Assembly: GCF_030315685.1 (NCBI RefSeq)
Contig: NZ_JASXSI010000018.1
Coordinates: forward strand, 38,634 to 102,633
Direction of reading: 5' to 3'
From: Gordonia sp. ABSL11-1
Lineage (GTDB): Bacteria > Actinomycetota > Actinomycetes > Mycobacteriales > Mycobacteriaceae
DNA length: 64,000 bases
A program made the position numbers and the translations under genes. This document shows positions 8,543 through 16,182 of this stretch, piece after piece (position 1 is the first letter of the stretch; each line of letters starts with the position of its first letter). A model generated the notes under the pieces. It saw nothing but the letters and a program-made list of their open reading frames with translations. It did not search any database and was not told where the DNA came from.

Positions 8543-8884
8543 CTACTCGCGGTTGAGGGCGACCGCGGCCTGCACGAGGGCGACGAAAGCGTCAGCGTCG
8601 AGGGTGTCGTCCTCTCCGATGTCGATCGCCCGGCGAACCCCTGCGCCGAGACTGGCGTTGAACAGCGGCGCCGGGTCGGGCAGCGAGGCGCCCTTGCCGA
8701 ACGTCACCTTGATCTTGTCCTTGTAGGTCTCGAGGGTGCAGATCAGACCGTCGAACGAGAACGTCGGCACCCCGTCGGGGTTGGACGGCTTGCGCCACTT
8801 GATCTCCTCGACTATGCCGGGATCGGCGCGCATGATGAGTGTCCGGACGTCGGCGACCCTGGTCTCCCGCCAGTCGTTGCTCAT
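8543..8884 (-). CDS. DUF1801 family protein (YdhG-like)
   Basis: 113 residues from the ATG at 8884. It shows the conserved DUF1801 core (IVEEIKWRKPSNPDGVPTFS, then YKDKIKVTFGKGA and a C-terminal ALVQAAVALN helix). The family is a small cytosolic alpha/beta fold of unknown biochemical role. Upstream sequence in the same frame is not conserved, so the later start is preferred. It follows the AraC/GyrI gene on the same strand with about 110 bp between. Confidence 0.85.
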   Translation of the reverse strand: MSNDWRETRVADVRTLIMRADPGIVEEIKWRKPSNPDGVPTFSFDGLICTLETYKDKIKVTFGKGASLPDPAPLFNASLGAGVRRAIDIGEDDTLDADAFVALVQAAVALNRE

Positions 8885-8993
8885 GGACTCACGATAGTGG
8901 AGGACGTCCAGGAGACTTGTTGATTCGTCTCGCCGCACGACGTCGCGCATCAAGTGATGCGCTGCACGACGCCATCGTCTGGCACTCAGTCGA

Positions 8994-9878
8994 TCAGTCC
9001 GATGGGCGCATCGATCGCTCCCGCTCGACGGGCATCCAGATCTCGCTGGTCGCATGCGTTTCCGTCAGTTCGAGGTACCGCAAGATCGTCGGGCCCGGGC
9101 GCAGCCGCCAGGGATTCGACGGGAACCACTCCGTGGCGGTCGCCGCCCACGTCTCCTGCAGGGCATCGGGAAACGGTCCGCTCGAATGGAATGTCGCCCA
9201 GGTCCCGGCGTCGACGGTCATCGCATCGAGGTCGGCCGGCACGGCGGAAACCGGGCGGAGGGCGACGCCGTGCAGATAGGTGATGGGCGACCCCTCGGGC
9301 GCGTCCGGCTCCTTCCCCCAGGTGACCGCCAGAATGCCAGCAGGATCGGTGTCCCCCAGGGCTTTCAGTCGCGCATGCTCGTCGGCGGGTATCGACGCGA
9401 TGTGGTCTCGGATGTGCGGGTTCACGCCCCGATAGATGAGCGGGATCCGCGCGGCGTGACCGACGAGCACGATGGCGGGGTGGTCGGTGATCGTGACGTG
9501 CATCGGTGTGCTCCCTTCGACACTCAGGCGAAACCTGAGCACCGGTTGTGTCCTGAGCGGGCCTCCATGCGTGCGCACATCCGACGGACTCACGCGGTGC
9601 ACGGCTCGGAACGCGCGGCCGAATGCCTCGACCGAACCGTATCCGTGACGCACGGCGACATCGAGCAGAGTGTCGTCGGTTGCGATCAATTCGGTTGCGG
9701 CAAGCGTCATCCGACGGCGACGCACATATTCCGACAGCGGCATCGATGCCAGCGCGGCGAACATCCGGCGCAGGTGATACTCGGTGGTCGCATGCGCACG
9801 AGCGAAACCCGCGACGTCGATGTCGGTGCCGATGTGTGCGTCGACGAGGTCGACGAGACCGTTGAGCGTGGCGATCAT
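8994..9878 (-). CDS. AraC-family regulator with GyrI-like effector domain
   Basis: 294 residues. The N-terminal AraC double helix-turn-helix runs over about residues 8-105 (FARAHATTEYHLRRMFAALA, then YGSVEAFGRAFRAVHRVSPS). The C-terminal half is a GyrI-like/effector-binding domain (HPAIVLVGHAARIP, AGTWATFHSSGPFPDALQET). Such proteins, like Rob and SoxS relatives, usually bind amphipathic drugs or small molecules and control export or detoxification genes. The ATG at 9878 is preceded by a strong AAAGGAGGG site; in-frame sequence upstream is not conserved. Confidence 0.9.
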   Translation of the reverse strand: MIATLNGLVDLVDAHIGTDIDVAGFARAHATTEYHLRRMFAALASMPLSEYVRRRRMTLAATELIATDDTLLDVAVRHGYGSVEAFGRAFRAVHRVSPSDVRTHGGPLRTQPVLRFRLSVEGSTPMHVTITDHPAIVLVGHAARIPLIYRGVNPHIRDHIASIPADEHARLKALGDTDPAGILAVTWGKEPDAPEGSPITYLHGVALRPVSAVPADLDAMTVDAGTWATFHSSGPFPDALQETWAATATEWFPSNPWRLRPGPTILRYLELTETHATSEIWMPVERERSMRPSD

Positions 9879-10023
9879 GGGGCCCTCCTTTCCCCTACGA
9901 TGCTGCTTACGAAACGCGCCGCCGGCCCGACAATCCGGGTCCGAATCGGTCAGCCTGAATCCATCAGTCCGTGTCAGTGCGCTCAGGCCGGTCAACGGGG
10001 CCGGTCACGTCAACGGGGGCCGA

Positions 10024-10398
10024 TCACAGAGCCGGCGATATCGCCTGCCACATGCGGGGCAGTTCCTTCGCCCAGTAGTACCAATGAGCCCAGTAGTACC
10101 AATGATGGGTTCCGACGGGTTGCAGGGCGTCGGTGTACGGCAGGCCGGCCGCGCGCAACTGGCCGGAGAACCGGTGTGAACACTGACTCGTGGCGATTTC
10201 GAACGCACCCGACGCGGCAAGAACGACCCGGTACAGGCCTTCCTCAGGTGTGACGTCCCGGTTCATGTCGGCGGGTCCGAGCTGCCCCGCCCCCGAGTAG
10301 AGGTAGAGGTACAGCTTCTTGCCGCGCAGCGCGTCGAGACGTGCCTGTGCCGGCGCGGAGTCAGCGACGCCGGCAGTCGCGATGCCCATGGTCGTCAA
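10024..10398 (-). pseudogene. C-terminal remnant of an antigen-85-like esterase/mycolyltransferase
   Basis: About 124 residues match only the last third of an alpha/beta-hydrolase esterase of the antigen 85/S-formylglutathione-hydrolase type: ALRGKKLYLYLYSGAG, then FSGQLRAAGLPY and the catalytic-His region GTHHWYYWA. The N-terminal part with the nucleophilic Ser is missing, so it cannot be active. An 18-bp tandem duplication doubles HWYYWA next to the catalytic-His motif. No signal peptide remains. Confidence 0.7.
10071..10106. repeat. 18-bp tandem duplication inside the esterase remnant
   Basis: Two adjacent 18-bp units starting CCCAGTAGTACCAATGA at 10071 and 10089 differ only at their last base. 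The repeat is in frame and doubles the residues HWYYWA. Confidence 0.9.
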
Positions 10399-10524
10399 GC
10401 ATTACGACGACGGCTGGGCGCAGCACGTCACCGGTCCGGACATCCTCCGCCGAGCATAGTGATTACAACCCCTGTTCTCCCGGGTTCGGCGATCTCACCG
10501 GGTCGTCGGGTCCGGGCGGCGCAG

Positions 10525-11553
10525 CTATGCGGGTTCGCGCATCACACCCACGTGCCGCGCGATCCCGGACAGCCCGGGGAGTTCCTTGACCGGAGTCCAG
10601 GTGCGCAGACCGTCCCGGCTGTCGGAGTAGAGGTGCCGTCCGCGACGGTAGGCGTCGAGGTACATGCGCCAGGCGCCGCTCGGCAGCTGGACCACCGCCG
10701 GCCCCTCCACATACGTGCCCCAGTTACCGGGTGCGACGAATCGGTAGGGACCGATCAGCGACGACGAGACCGCGTGCTGGATGACCTTTCTCGTCTCGTT
10801 CTTGGTGAACGCGTGGTATGTCCCGCCGACCTTCACCACCGTGGTGTCGATGTGATCGGCACCGATCCCGATGAGCGGAACCGGAGGCGTCCAGAGGCGC
10901 AACCCCGGTTCGAGGGCGGTCATCAGGTAGGGCACGAAACCACCGCCGGTCGACATCGACAGGATGACATTGACCCGGCCGCCTTCGACGAACCACTCCG
11001 GCGCCCACGCCTTGGTGGTGAAGGGCGACAACGACGGACCGTCGCTCGACCCGGCAGACCCCGAGGAGCCCGGCCCGCTGGACGAACCCAACAGCCCTTT
11101 GCCGTCGCCGGTGCCGGGCAGGAGTGCGCAGCAGAGCGGGACGGGGTAGTTCCCGATCGGGGTCCAGTGCACGCGATCGGCGCTACGGGCGAAGCCGATG
11201 TTCGCGCCGGCCGCCGTCGTGTAGGTGATGTAGTACAGGCCATCTGAGTTGCGGAAGATGCTGGCGTCGCGCACTCGCCCGGCCGGTGGCCGATACGCGG
11301 ACTGCCGGAGCACCTGGAACCGTGTGCCGTCGCCCGATTGATACACGTCCATGTCGCGGTCGCTGGCATTGCTGAACGCCACCATGGTGTACCGCCATCC
11401 GGACGGTGCCGCGTTCGCCGGGGCCGCCACCACCAGGCCCGCGACGGCAAGCACCACCATCGACACGGCGCAGATCAGGCTTTGCTGTGTACGGATCACG
11501 GATGCAGTATCGACCACGCGCTCGGCCGACGCGCGGCTTTGGCGATAGATCAT
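10525..11553 (-). CDS. Secreted GH43-like beta-propeller protein
   Basis: 342 residues from the ATG at 11553 (GTG at 11499 is an alternative that starts nearer the signal peptide). A signal peptide ends at about VVAAPANA. The mature part has repeated propeller-type blades: VRDASIFRNSDGLYYITYTT, KAWAPEWFVEGGRVNVILSM, NWGTYVEGPAVVQLPSGAWR. The Asp in RDASIF and Glu in YVEGPAV sit where family GH43/GH32-like glycosidases have catalytic acids. A short Gly/Ser-rich linker (GSSSGPGSSGSAGSS) interrupts one blade. It probably acts on extracellular glycans; the substrate is unknown. The upstream Imm5-like gene ends 4 bp before, so they may be co-transcribed. Confidence 0.75.
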   Translation of the reverse strand: MIYRQSRASAERVVDTASVIRTQQSLICAVSMVVLAVAGLVVAAPANAAPSGWRYTMVAFSNASDRDMDVYQSGDGTRFQVLRQSAYRPPAGRVRDASIFRNSDGLYYITYTTAAGANIGFARSADRVHWTPIGNYPVPLCCALLPGTGDGKGLLGSSSGPGSSGSAGSSDGPSLSPFTTKAWAPEWFVEGGRVNVILSMSTGGGFVPYLMTALEPGLRLWTPPVPLIGIGADHIDTTVVKVGGTYHAFTKNETRKVIQHAVSSSLIGPYRFVAPGNWGTYVEGPAVVQLPSGAWRMYLDAYRRGRHLYSDSRDGLRTWTPVKELPGLSGIARHVGVMREPA

Positions 11554-11557
11554 CGCC

Positions 11558-12094
11558 TCAGTCGACGCGAATCCGCGTCTGGATGTCCCGGATGACCGAT
11601 CCCAGTACGCCGCGCGACAGGAGCCCGGGACCGAGCGGACCGCCGGAGCCCTCGCCGATGACAGGCAGTAGTTGCAGGACCGCCCGTGCATCGTCGCTCA
11701 GATGTGCCACCTGCCACGACACCTCGTCGTCGACTGCATCCGGCCGTTGTGGGTTCGCCAGCGACACCGCCTTGACGGCGTAGGCCGCGGCGCCCAGTGC
11801 GTGGGCGCCCATGTGCGCCACTGCCGCAGCCTGTCCCACGGATCGTGCAGCTGCGGCACCCGCCGGTGTGGTCGCGGCACTCGCCGCCTTCACGGCGATC
11901 ATCCTCTTGCGGATCTCCTCCGCAGCCGTGCCGCCCCCGTCGCCGTACGCTCGGGCGCGGTCCAGCGCATCGCGGATCTGCTCGTCGGCGGGTGGGTCCG
12001 CCTCGAACAACTGCACGACCCGGCCTGCGCAGTCGGCGGCCCAGCCGGCGAGGATGCGTCGTTCCGCGTCGCTGAGGGTCTGATCCGAGGTCAT
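11558..12094 (-). CDS. Imm5-like putative immunity-domain protein
   Basis: 178 residues from the ATG at 12094, all alpha-helical and Ala-rich: LAGWAADCAGRVVQLFEADP, then RAYGDGG and AAARSVGQAAAVAHMGAHAL. This matches my recollection of the 'putative immunity protein' (Imm5-like) family often found alone in actinobacteria and sometimes mis-named after SbcC. No polymorphic toxin gene is visible next to it, so a role in toxin immunity is only a family-level guess. It lies directly upstream of the secreted GH43-like gene. Confidence 0.6.
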   Translation of the reverse strand: MTSDQTLSDAERRILAGWAADCAGRVVQLFEADPPADEQIRDALDRARAYGDGGGTAAEEIRKRMIAVKAASAATTPAGAAAARSVGQAAAVAHMGAHALGAAAYAVKAVSLANPQRPDAVDDEVSWQVAHLSDDARAVLQLLPVIGEGSGGPLGPGLLSRGVLGSVIRDIQTRIRVD

Positions 12095-12478
12095 GGGCCG
12101 ATGGTGCCACGGCCGGTCAGGGCCGAGCGGGAAGTGGGCGCCCCTTGGCTGTTGCCGCCACCGTCGCACTGCACGACTCGATGTTCTCCGGTGGCGAGGG
12201 TGTCGCCGAGGTAGCGGCCCGGACGTTCCGCGGAACGCGGTGAGTGCTCCTGTGCGCGTGGCGTTCGACGGAACGTCGTCGTCGGCGCTCGACGACAGCG
12301 TGCGGGTGGGTGCATTCGACCTTCCCGACTGTGGTCCCGCGAAACCGCGGCTCCCCCAGCGACCAAGGGGCGGATGTTCGGCGGTAATACGTGGCGAGCG
12401 TCGGCTCGACCTCGTCCCGGTGCTGCGACTCGAGGAAGTCATGCACGGCGTCGACGGCGCTGCGCCACACGATTCACG
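12095..12478. pseudogene. Acetyltransferase remnant in a 384-bp gap
   Basis: On the minus strand, 12470 down to about 12380 encodes VWRSAVDAVHDFLESQHRDE followed by VEPTLATYY. This is a close relative of VWRSAVDATHDFLAEADRDE in the intact GNAT gene at 13238-13729. After about 30 residues the similarity ends and the frame has no acetyl-CoA motif. The rest of the gap (12095-12380) shows nothing recognisable. Confidence 0.6.
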
Positions 12479-12901
12479 TCATCCAACGATTTCTTCTACC
12501 CGAACGCCCACCGCGTCATATGTGGGCCGCGCCCGTGCATCTCTTGTGAGCAGGACGGCATCGTTCTCTCTGGCGGCGAGTGCGACCACACCGTCGTACG
12601 TCGCCCCACCTGCCACTCCCATACGGGCAAGAAGCCGATGAGCCTCGGCCACAACACCAGTGGGGAGAACCAGCGCCTCGACGAAGTTGTCGTCGATCAG
12701 GAGTACGGCGTCAGACGGAGCCACTCGGGCGTCCCCCGGCAGACGAGTCAGCACTGAATACGTCTCCGTCAGGGCATGTCCGCTGAGCGCAAGCGACCGG
12801 CCGTCAACGTGGGATCGAACCACATCGTGAGCGGCGTGAGACGCCACGAGTAGGGGCACCGCGACACTGGTATCGACGGCGAATCGCCGACTCGTGGTCA
12901 C
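12479..12901 (-). CDS. PIN-domain toxin (VapC-like)
   Basis: 140 residues. PIN fold with acidic metal-binding residues in FAVDTSVAVPLL (Asp), ALTETYSVLTRL (Glu), GATYDGVVALAA (Asp) and LLTRDARA (Asp). VapC toxins are Mg-dependent ribonucleases that cut tRNA or rRNA. The start overlaps the stop of the upstream AbrB-type antitoxin by 4 bp, the standard antitoxin-first arrangement. Confidence 0.88.
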   Translation of the reverse strand: MTTSRRFAVDTSVAVPLLVASHAAHDVVRSHVDGRSLALSGHALTETYSVLTRLPGDARVAPSDAVLLIDDNFVEALVLPTGVVAEAHRLLARMGVAGGATYDGVVALAARENDAVLLTRDARARPTYDAVGVRVEEIVG

Positions 12902-13137
12902 CGTCTGGTGGAATCGATCAACGCGAACATGACCTCGTCGGTCACCGTCGTGTCAGACTCGGTGACCAGGTGCCCGTCTGCACCCTTCACCAACCGTGCC
13001 GTTCGTCCGCCCGGAGTCACCTGCAGACCCCCGCCGTACAGCGAGATGTCCACGGTCGAGCCCGGCGTTATCCCCAACAGTTCCCGAAGGGCCTTCGGCA
13101 AGAGCAAACGCCCGCCCGAATCAATCGTGGCTTCCAT
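12898..13137 (-). CDS. AbrB/MazE-type antitoxin
   Basis: 79 residues. The N-terminal swapped-hairpin AbrB fold is clear (MEATIDSGGRLLLPKALREL, then LGITPGSTVDISLYGGGLQV). The C-terminal tail (about 30 residues) should wrap the PIN toxin encoded immediately downstream. It presumably represses its own promoter just upstream of 13137. Confidence 0.88.
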   Translation of the reverse strand: MEATIDSGGRLLLPKALRELLGITPGSTVDISLYGGGLQVTPGGRTARLVKGADGHLVTESDTTVTDEVMFALIDSTRR

Positions 13138-13237
13138 GGGGCCAGACTACCAGCGCAATCCCATCGTCGGCAGCGTCGATAGGGATCCGTCGGCGACCTC
13201 TGCATCTTTGCTCATGGCACGACCACCGGTCGCGTCG

Positions 13238-13729
13238 CTAGACGTTGACGCGGAACTCGGCCGCTTCGGAATCTGTACCCTCGCCACGAGATGCCATGTG
13301 AAGAATCGGGTAGTGGCGACCCTGGTCGTCCAGCTCGCTCCTGCCGACACGGACGAAACCGCGGCGACGGTAGAACTCGACCGCCTGCGTATTCTGCTCG
13401 TTGACGTCTACGGTTGTCACGCCACGCTCGGCGATGACGAACGACAGAAGGACGGTACCGATCCCATGGCCGCGCTGGCGCGCGTCGACAAAGAGCATCT
13501 CGAGGCTCTCCCCTGAGACTCCTGCGAACCCGACTGGGAGCCCGCCGCGATCGGCAACGTGCAGATCGACCTGCGGCAAGTAGTCCGACGCCAGCCGCGA
13601 CTCGATCTCGTCACGGTCGGCCTCAGCGAGAAAGTCATGCGTGGCGTCGACGGCACTGCGCCATACGCCGACGAGATCGGCATACTCGGCCTCGCCGAAC
13701 GAGTCTCTGATCAGGAGATCATCACTCAC
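13238..13729 (-). CDS. GNAT-family N-acetyltransferase
   Basis: 163 residues from GTG 13729 (VSDDLLIRDSFGEAEY). The acetyl-CoA loop is visible in VDARQRGHGIGTVLLSF, followed by NEQNTQAVEFYRRRGFVRVG. The substrate is unknown. The C-terminus EFRVNV is almost the end of YchF (EFRFNV), because the gene's last 21 bp are an imperfect copy (17 of 21) of the ychF 3' end. The frame stays open upstream to another such copy at 13758-13778, which would add MEFRFNVQRPP. It lies between two toxin-antitoxin pairs. Confidence 0.85.
   Translation of the reverse strand: MSDDLLIRDSFGEAEYADLVGVWRSAVDATHDFLAEADRDEIESRLASDYLPQVDLHVADRGGLPVGFAGVSGESLEMLFVDARQRGHGIGTVLLSFVIAERGVTTVDVNEQNTQAVEFYRRRGFVRVGRSELDDQGRHYPILHMASRGEGTDSEAAEFRVNV
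13242..13262. repeat. Imperfect copy of the ychF 3' end (17/21)
   Basis: ACGTTGACGCGGAACTCGGC matches the + strand sequence at the end of ychF (14997-15017) at 17 of 21 positions. It forms the C-terminal codons of the GNAT gene. Confidence 0.65.
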
Positions 13730-13757
13730 CGTTGACAGGCTACGCGGCGGTCGCTGG

Positions 13758-13778
13758 ACGTTGAACCGGAACTCCACC
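13758..13778. repeat. Perfect 21-bp copy of the ychF 3' end
   Basis: ACGTTGAACCGGAACTCCAC(C) is identical to 14997-15017 over 21 bases, and the next bases (GCGTGACGG versus ACGTCACCG) are still similar. It lies between the GNAT gene and the second toxin gene. Confidence 0.9.
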
Positions 13779-13799
13779 GCGTGACGGCGTCGATAAACG

Positions 13800-14168
13800 T
13801 CACCCGATGACAGAATTCACCCCGACCTCGACGCATACCGCTCTCAGCCGCTTGTCCCTTGTCCACAGCGTGGCGCCGTCGACGAGAAGTGCAGAACCCA
13901 GTAGCCCAGCATCGACCGGGCTCAACCCGCGACCCCAGAGTCGTCGAGTCTCGACGAGGTGCAGCAACTCCCCATGGGTGAGAACGGGAAACCGGGCAAG
14001 ATTGCCCAGCAGATCGATCACGACGTCCCGGTTCGCGATCGATCCCATTGCGAGTTCTTCTACAACCAGTGGGTGACAGCCGATCTCATCGTCGGCAAGC
14101 AACGTCGTCAGAAGCTCGTTCTTGGTGTGCAGATGGTCGATCCAGACCGACGTGTCAACAAGGATCAT
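13800..14168 (-). CDS. vapC: PIN-domain ribonuclease toxin VapC
   Basis: 122 residues. Classic VapC: MILVDTSVWIDHL (first Asp), VVEELAMGS (Glu), GLSPVDAGLLGSAL (Asp) and LWTRDKRL (Asp) form the acidic metal site. It should cleave a specific tRNA or rRNA unless bound by the antitoxin. It overlaps the upstream vapB stop by 4 bp. It is unrelated in detail to the PIN protein at 12479-12901, so the stretch holds two separate modules. Confidence 0.93.
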   Translation of the reverse strand: MILVDTSVWIDHLHTKNELLTTLLADDEIGCHPLVVEELAMGSIANRDVVIDLLGNLARFPVLTHGELLHLVETRRLWGRGLSPVDAGLLGSALLVDGATLWTRDKRLRAVCVEVGVNSVIG

Positions 14169-14362
14169 CCGACCGACGACCGACGACGCGGAGCGGCCGC
14201 CGCGGCCGGATCGGTGCCACCGAGGGCAGCCAGCCGACGCGCACTCTCGGTGCGAATCAACGCCTCCAGCCCATTACGAATGAGCGCCGCCCTCTCATGA
14301 ACGCCGGTCAGCTCGGCCGCTTTCGCCAAGAGCTCGTCGTCGAGGGTCACTGTGGTGCGCAT
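14165..14362 (-). CDS. vapB: VapB-type ribbon-helix-helix antitoxin
   Basis: 65 residues. MRTTVTLDDELLAKAAELTG is the ribbon-helix-helix/MetJ-like start of VapB antitoxins; the tail is Ala/Arg-rich (TDPAAAAAPRRRSS). It binds DNA as a dimer and neutralises the VapC encoded directly downstream with a 4-bp overlap. Confidence 0.92.
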   Translation of the reverse strand: MRTTVTLDDELLAKAAELTGVHERAALIRNGLEALIRTESARRLAALGGTDPAAAAAPRRRSSVG

Positions 14363-14426
14363 ACCGCATCTCCGATCGCATCAGAATATGCCAGCAATGA
14401 TGCCATCGAGCAGCTATTCTCGCCAC

Positions 14427-15003
14427 ATGCCCATGCCGCTCACAGTTCCCGTAACTCACGGCACAGGAGTGCGGCTTCGCCCATTCACCGACGACGACGC
14501 CCCGCTTGTGGCAGCGGCGTCGCACGACCCCTGAACCCTTTGATCTCAGTACGCAGTGACAGCTCGACCGACGACGCACTAGCTTTCATTCAGCGTCAAC
14601 ACGATCGGCTTCCCGCCGGAGTCGGATACTCGTTCGCAGTTGCCACGACGAACGACGACATTGCGGTCGGACAGATCGGACTGTGGACACGAGATATTTC
14701 TGAAGGGCGCGTGTCAACGGGCTACTGGATCACCACAGCCAATCGCGGGCATGGGTTTGCCCGGGCCGCGCTGACGACGCTCGCCGATGGGCCTTCAGCT
14801 TTCCTGAAGTTGCGCGCATGGAGTTGCACGTGGAGCCGCGGAACGAGGCATCGCGGCGCACTGCCGAGACCTGCGGATTCGTGCGCGGGGAATTGTTGCG
14901 CGGTTGGCTGCGGATCGGGGCCGAGCGCCGTGACGTGTTCGTCTACACTCGAATCGCCCAGCGCAAGGCGGAAGATGTTGAATTGGAATCAATTACACGT
15001 TGA
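14427..15003 (+). pseudogene. GNAT acetyltransferase broken by two frameshifts
   Basis: From the ATG at 14427 the frame encodes MPMPLTVPVTHGTGVRLRPF and stops near 14534. The continuing family sequence (FAVATTNDDIAVGQIGLWTR, then GRVSTGYWITTANRGHGFAR) is in the next frame, and the end (MELHVEPRNEASRRTAETCG) is in a third, stopping at 15003. The order matches a RimJ/RimL-like GNAT protein. The 3' end overlaps the convergent ychF stop by 11 bp, so part of the ychF 3' repeat is also its end. Confidence 0.8.
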
Positions 15004-16072
15004 ACCGGAACTCCACCACGTCACCGTCGGCCATCACGTAGTCCTTGCCCTCCATGCGCACCTTGCCCGCGGCCTTGGCGGCGGCCATCGTGCCCGCGGC
15101 GTCCAGGTCGTCGAAGGACACGATCTCGGCCTTGATGAAGCCCTTCTCGAAGTCCGTGTGGATGACGCCGGCGGCCTTCGGCGCGGTGTCGCCGCGGTGG
15201 ATCGTCCAGGCCCGCGATTCCTTGGGGCCGGCTGTCAGGTAGGTCTGCAGGCCGAGCGTGTGGAATCCGGCGCGGGCGAGAGAGCGCAGCCCGGGCTCGT
15301 CCTGACCGATCGAGTCGAGTAGTTCCTGCGCGTCGGCCTCGTCGAGTTCGAGCAGTTCGCTCTCGACCTTCGCGTCGAGGAAGACCGCGTCGGCCGGCGC
15401 GATCGCGGCCCGCAGTTCGTCCTTACGGGCGTCGTCGGTCAGCACGCCCTCGTCGGCGTTGAAAACGTAGAGGAACGGCTTCGCGGTCATCAGATGCAGC
15501 TCGCGAACCGCGGTCAGATCGAACGAATCCTTTTGTGAGAACAGCGTTTTGCCCGAGTTGAGGATCTCTTGGGCCTTCTGCGCGGCGGCGACCGTCTCGA
15601 CGAGGTCCTTGTTCTTGCGGGAGTCCTTCTCCAACCGCGGCAGCGATTTCTCGATGGTCTGCAGGTCGGCGAGGATCAGCTCGGTCTCGATCACGCCGAT
15701 GTCGGATAGCGGGTCCACGCGGCCGTCGACGTGCACGACGTCGTCGTCGGCGAAGACACGGACCACCTGGCAGATGGCATCGGCCTCACGGATGTTCGCG
15801 AGGAACTGGTTGCCCATCCCCTCCCCCTCGGAAGCGCCCTTGACGATGCCCGCTATGTCGACGAAGGACACGGTGGCTGGGAGGATGCGCTCGCTGGAGA
15901 AGATTTCCGCCAGCCGATCGAGGCGCTTGTCCGGGAGCTCGACGACGCCGATGTTCGGCTCGATGGTGGCGAACGGGTAGTTCGCCGCGAGCACGTCGTT
16001 GCGGGTCAGAGCATTGAACAGGGTCGACTTGCCGACGTTGGGCAGTCCGACGATTCCGAGGGTGAGACTCAC
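14993..16072 (-). CDS. ychF: Redox-regulated ATPase YchF (Obg family)
   Basis: 359 residues, full length. P-loop GLPNVGKSTLFNAL near residue 9, switch region DIAGIVKGASEGEGMGNQFL around 70-90, the Obg-type NKDL-like segment, and the C-terminal TGS domain ending DVVEFRFNV. YchF prefers ATP over GTP and works in translation and stress control. The gene is intact; its 3' end is the apparent anchor for the repeated sequence found at 13242 and 13758. Confidence 0.97.
   Translation of the reverse strand: MSLTLGIVGLPNVGKSTLFNALTRNDVLAANYPFATIEPNIGVVELPDKRLDRLAEIFSSERILPATVSFVDIAGIVKGASEGEGMGNQFLANIREADAICQVVRVFADDDVVHVDGRVDPLSDIGVIETELILADLQTIEKSLPRLEKDSRKNKDLVETVAAAQKAQEILNSGKTLFSQKDSFDLTAVRELHLMTAKPFLYVFNADEGVLTDDARKDELRAAIAPADAVFLDAKVESELLELDEADAQELLDSIGQDEPGLRSLARAGFHTLGLQTYLTAGPKESRAWTIHRGDTAPKAAGVIHTDFEKGFIKAEIVSFDDLDAAGTMAAAKAAGKVRMEGKDYVMADGDVVEFRFNV
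14997..15017. repeat. ychF 3'-end copy (parent of the 21-bp repeat)
   Basis: The 21 bases inside the last codons of ychF that recur perfectly at 13758 and imperfectly at 13242, all in the same orientation. Confidence 0.9.
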
Positions 16073-16182
16073 GGGCGCCCAGTCTATCGGCCGCGCACGC
16101 GGGGACGGCGGGCGCAGTCGTCGGGCGCAGTGGACGGGGCGTCAGTGCCAGGGGGTCCGCGGCCGGACGCTCGGGCCGGCGA

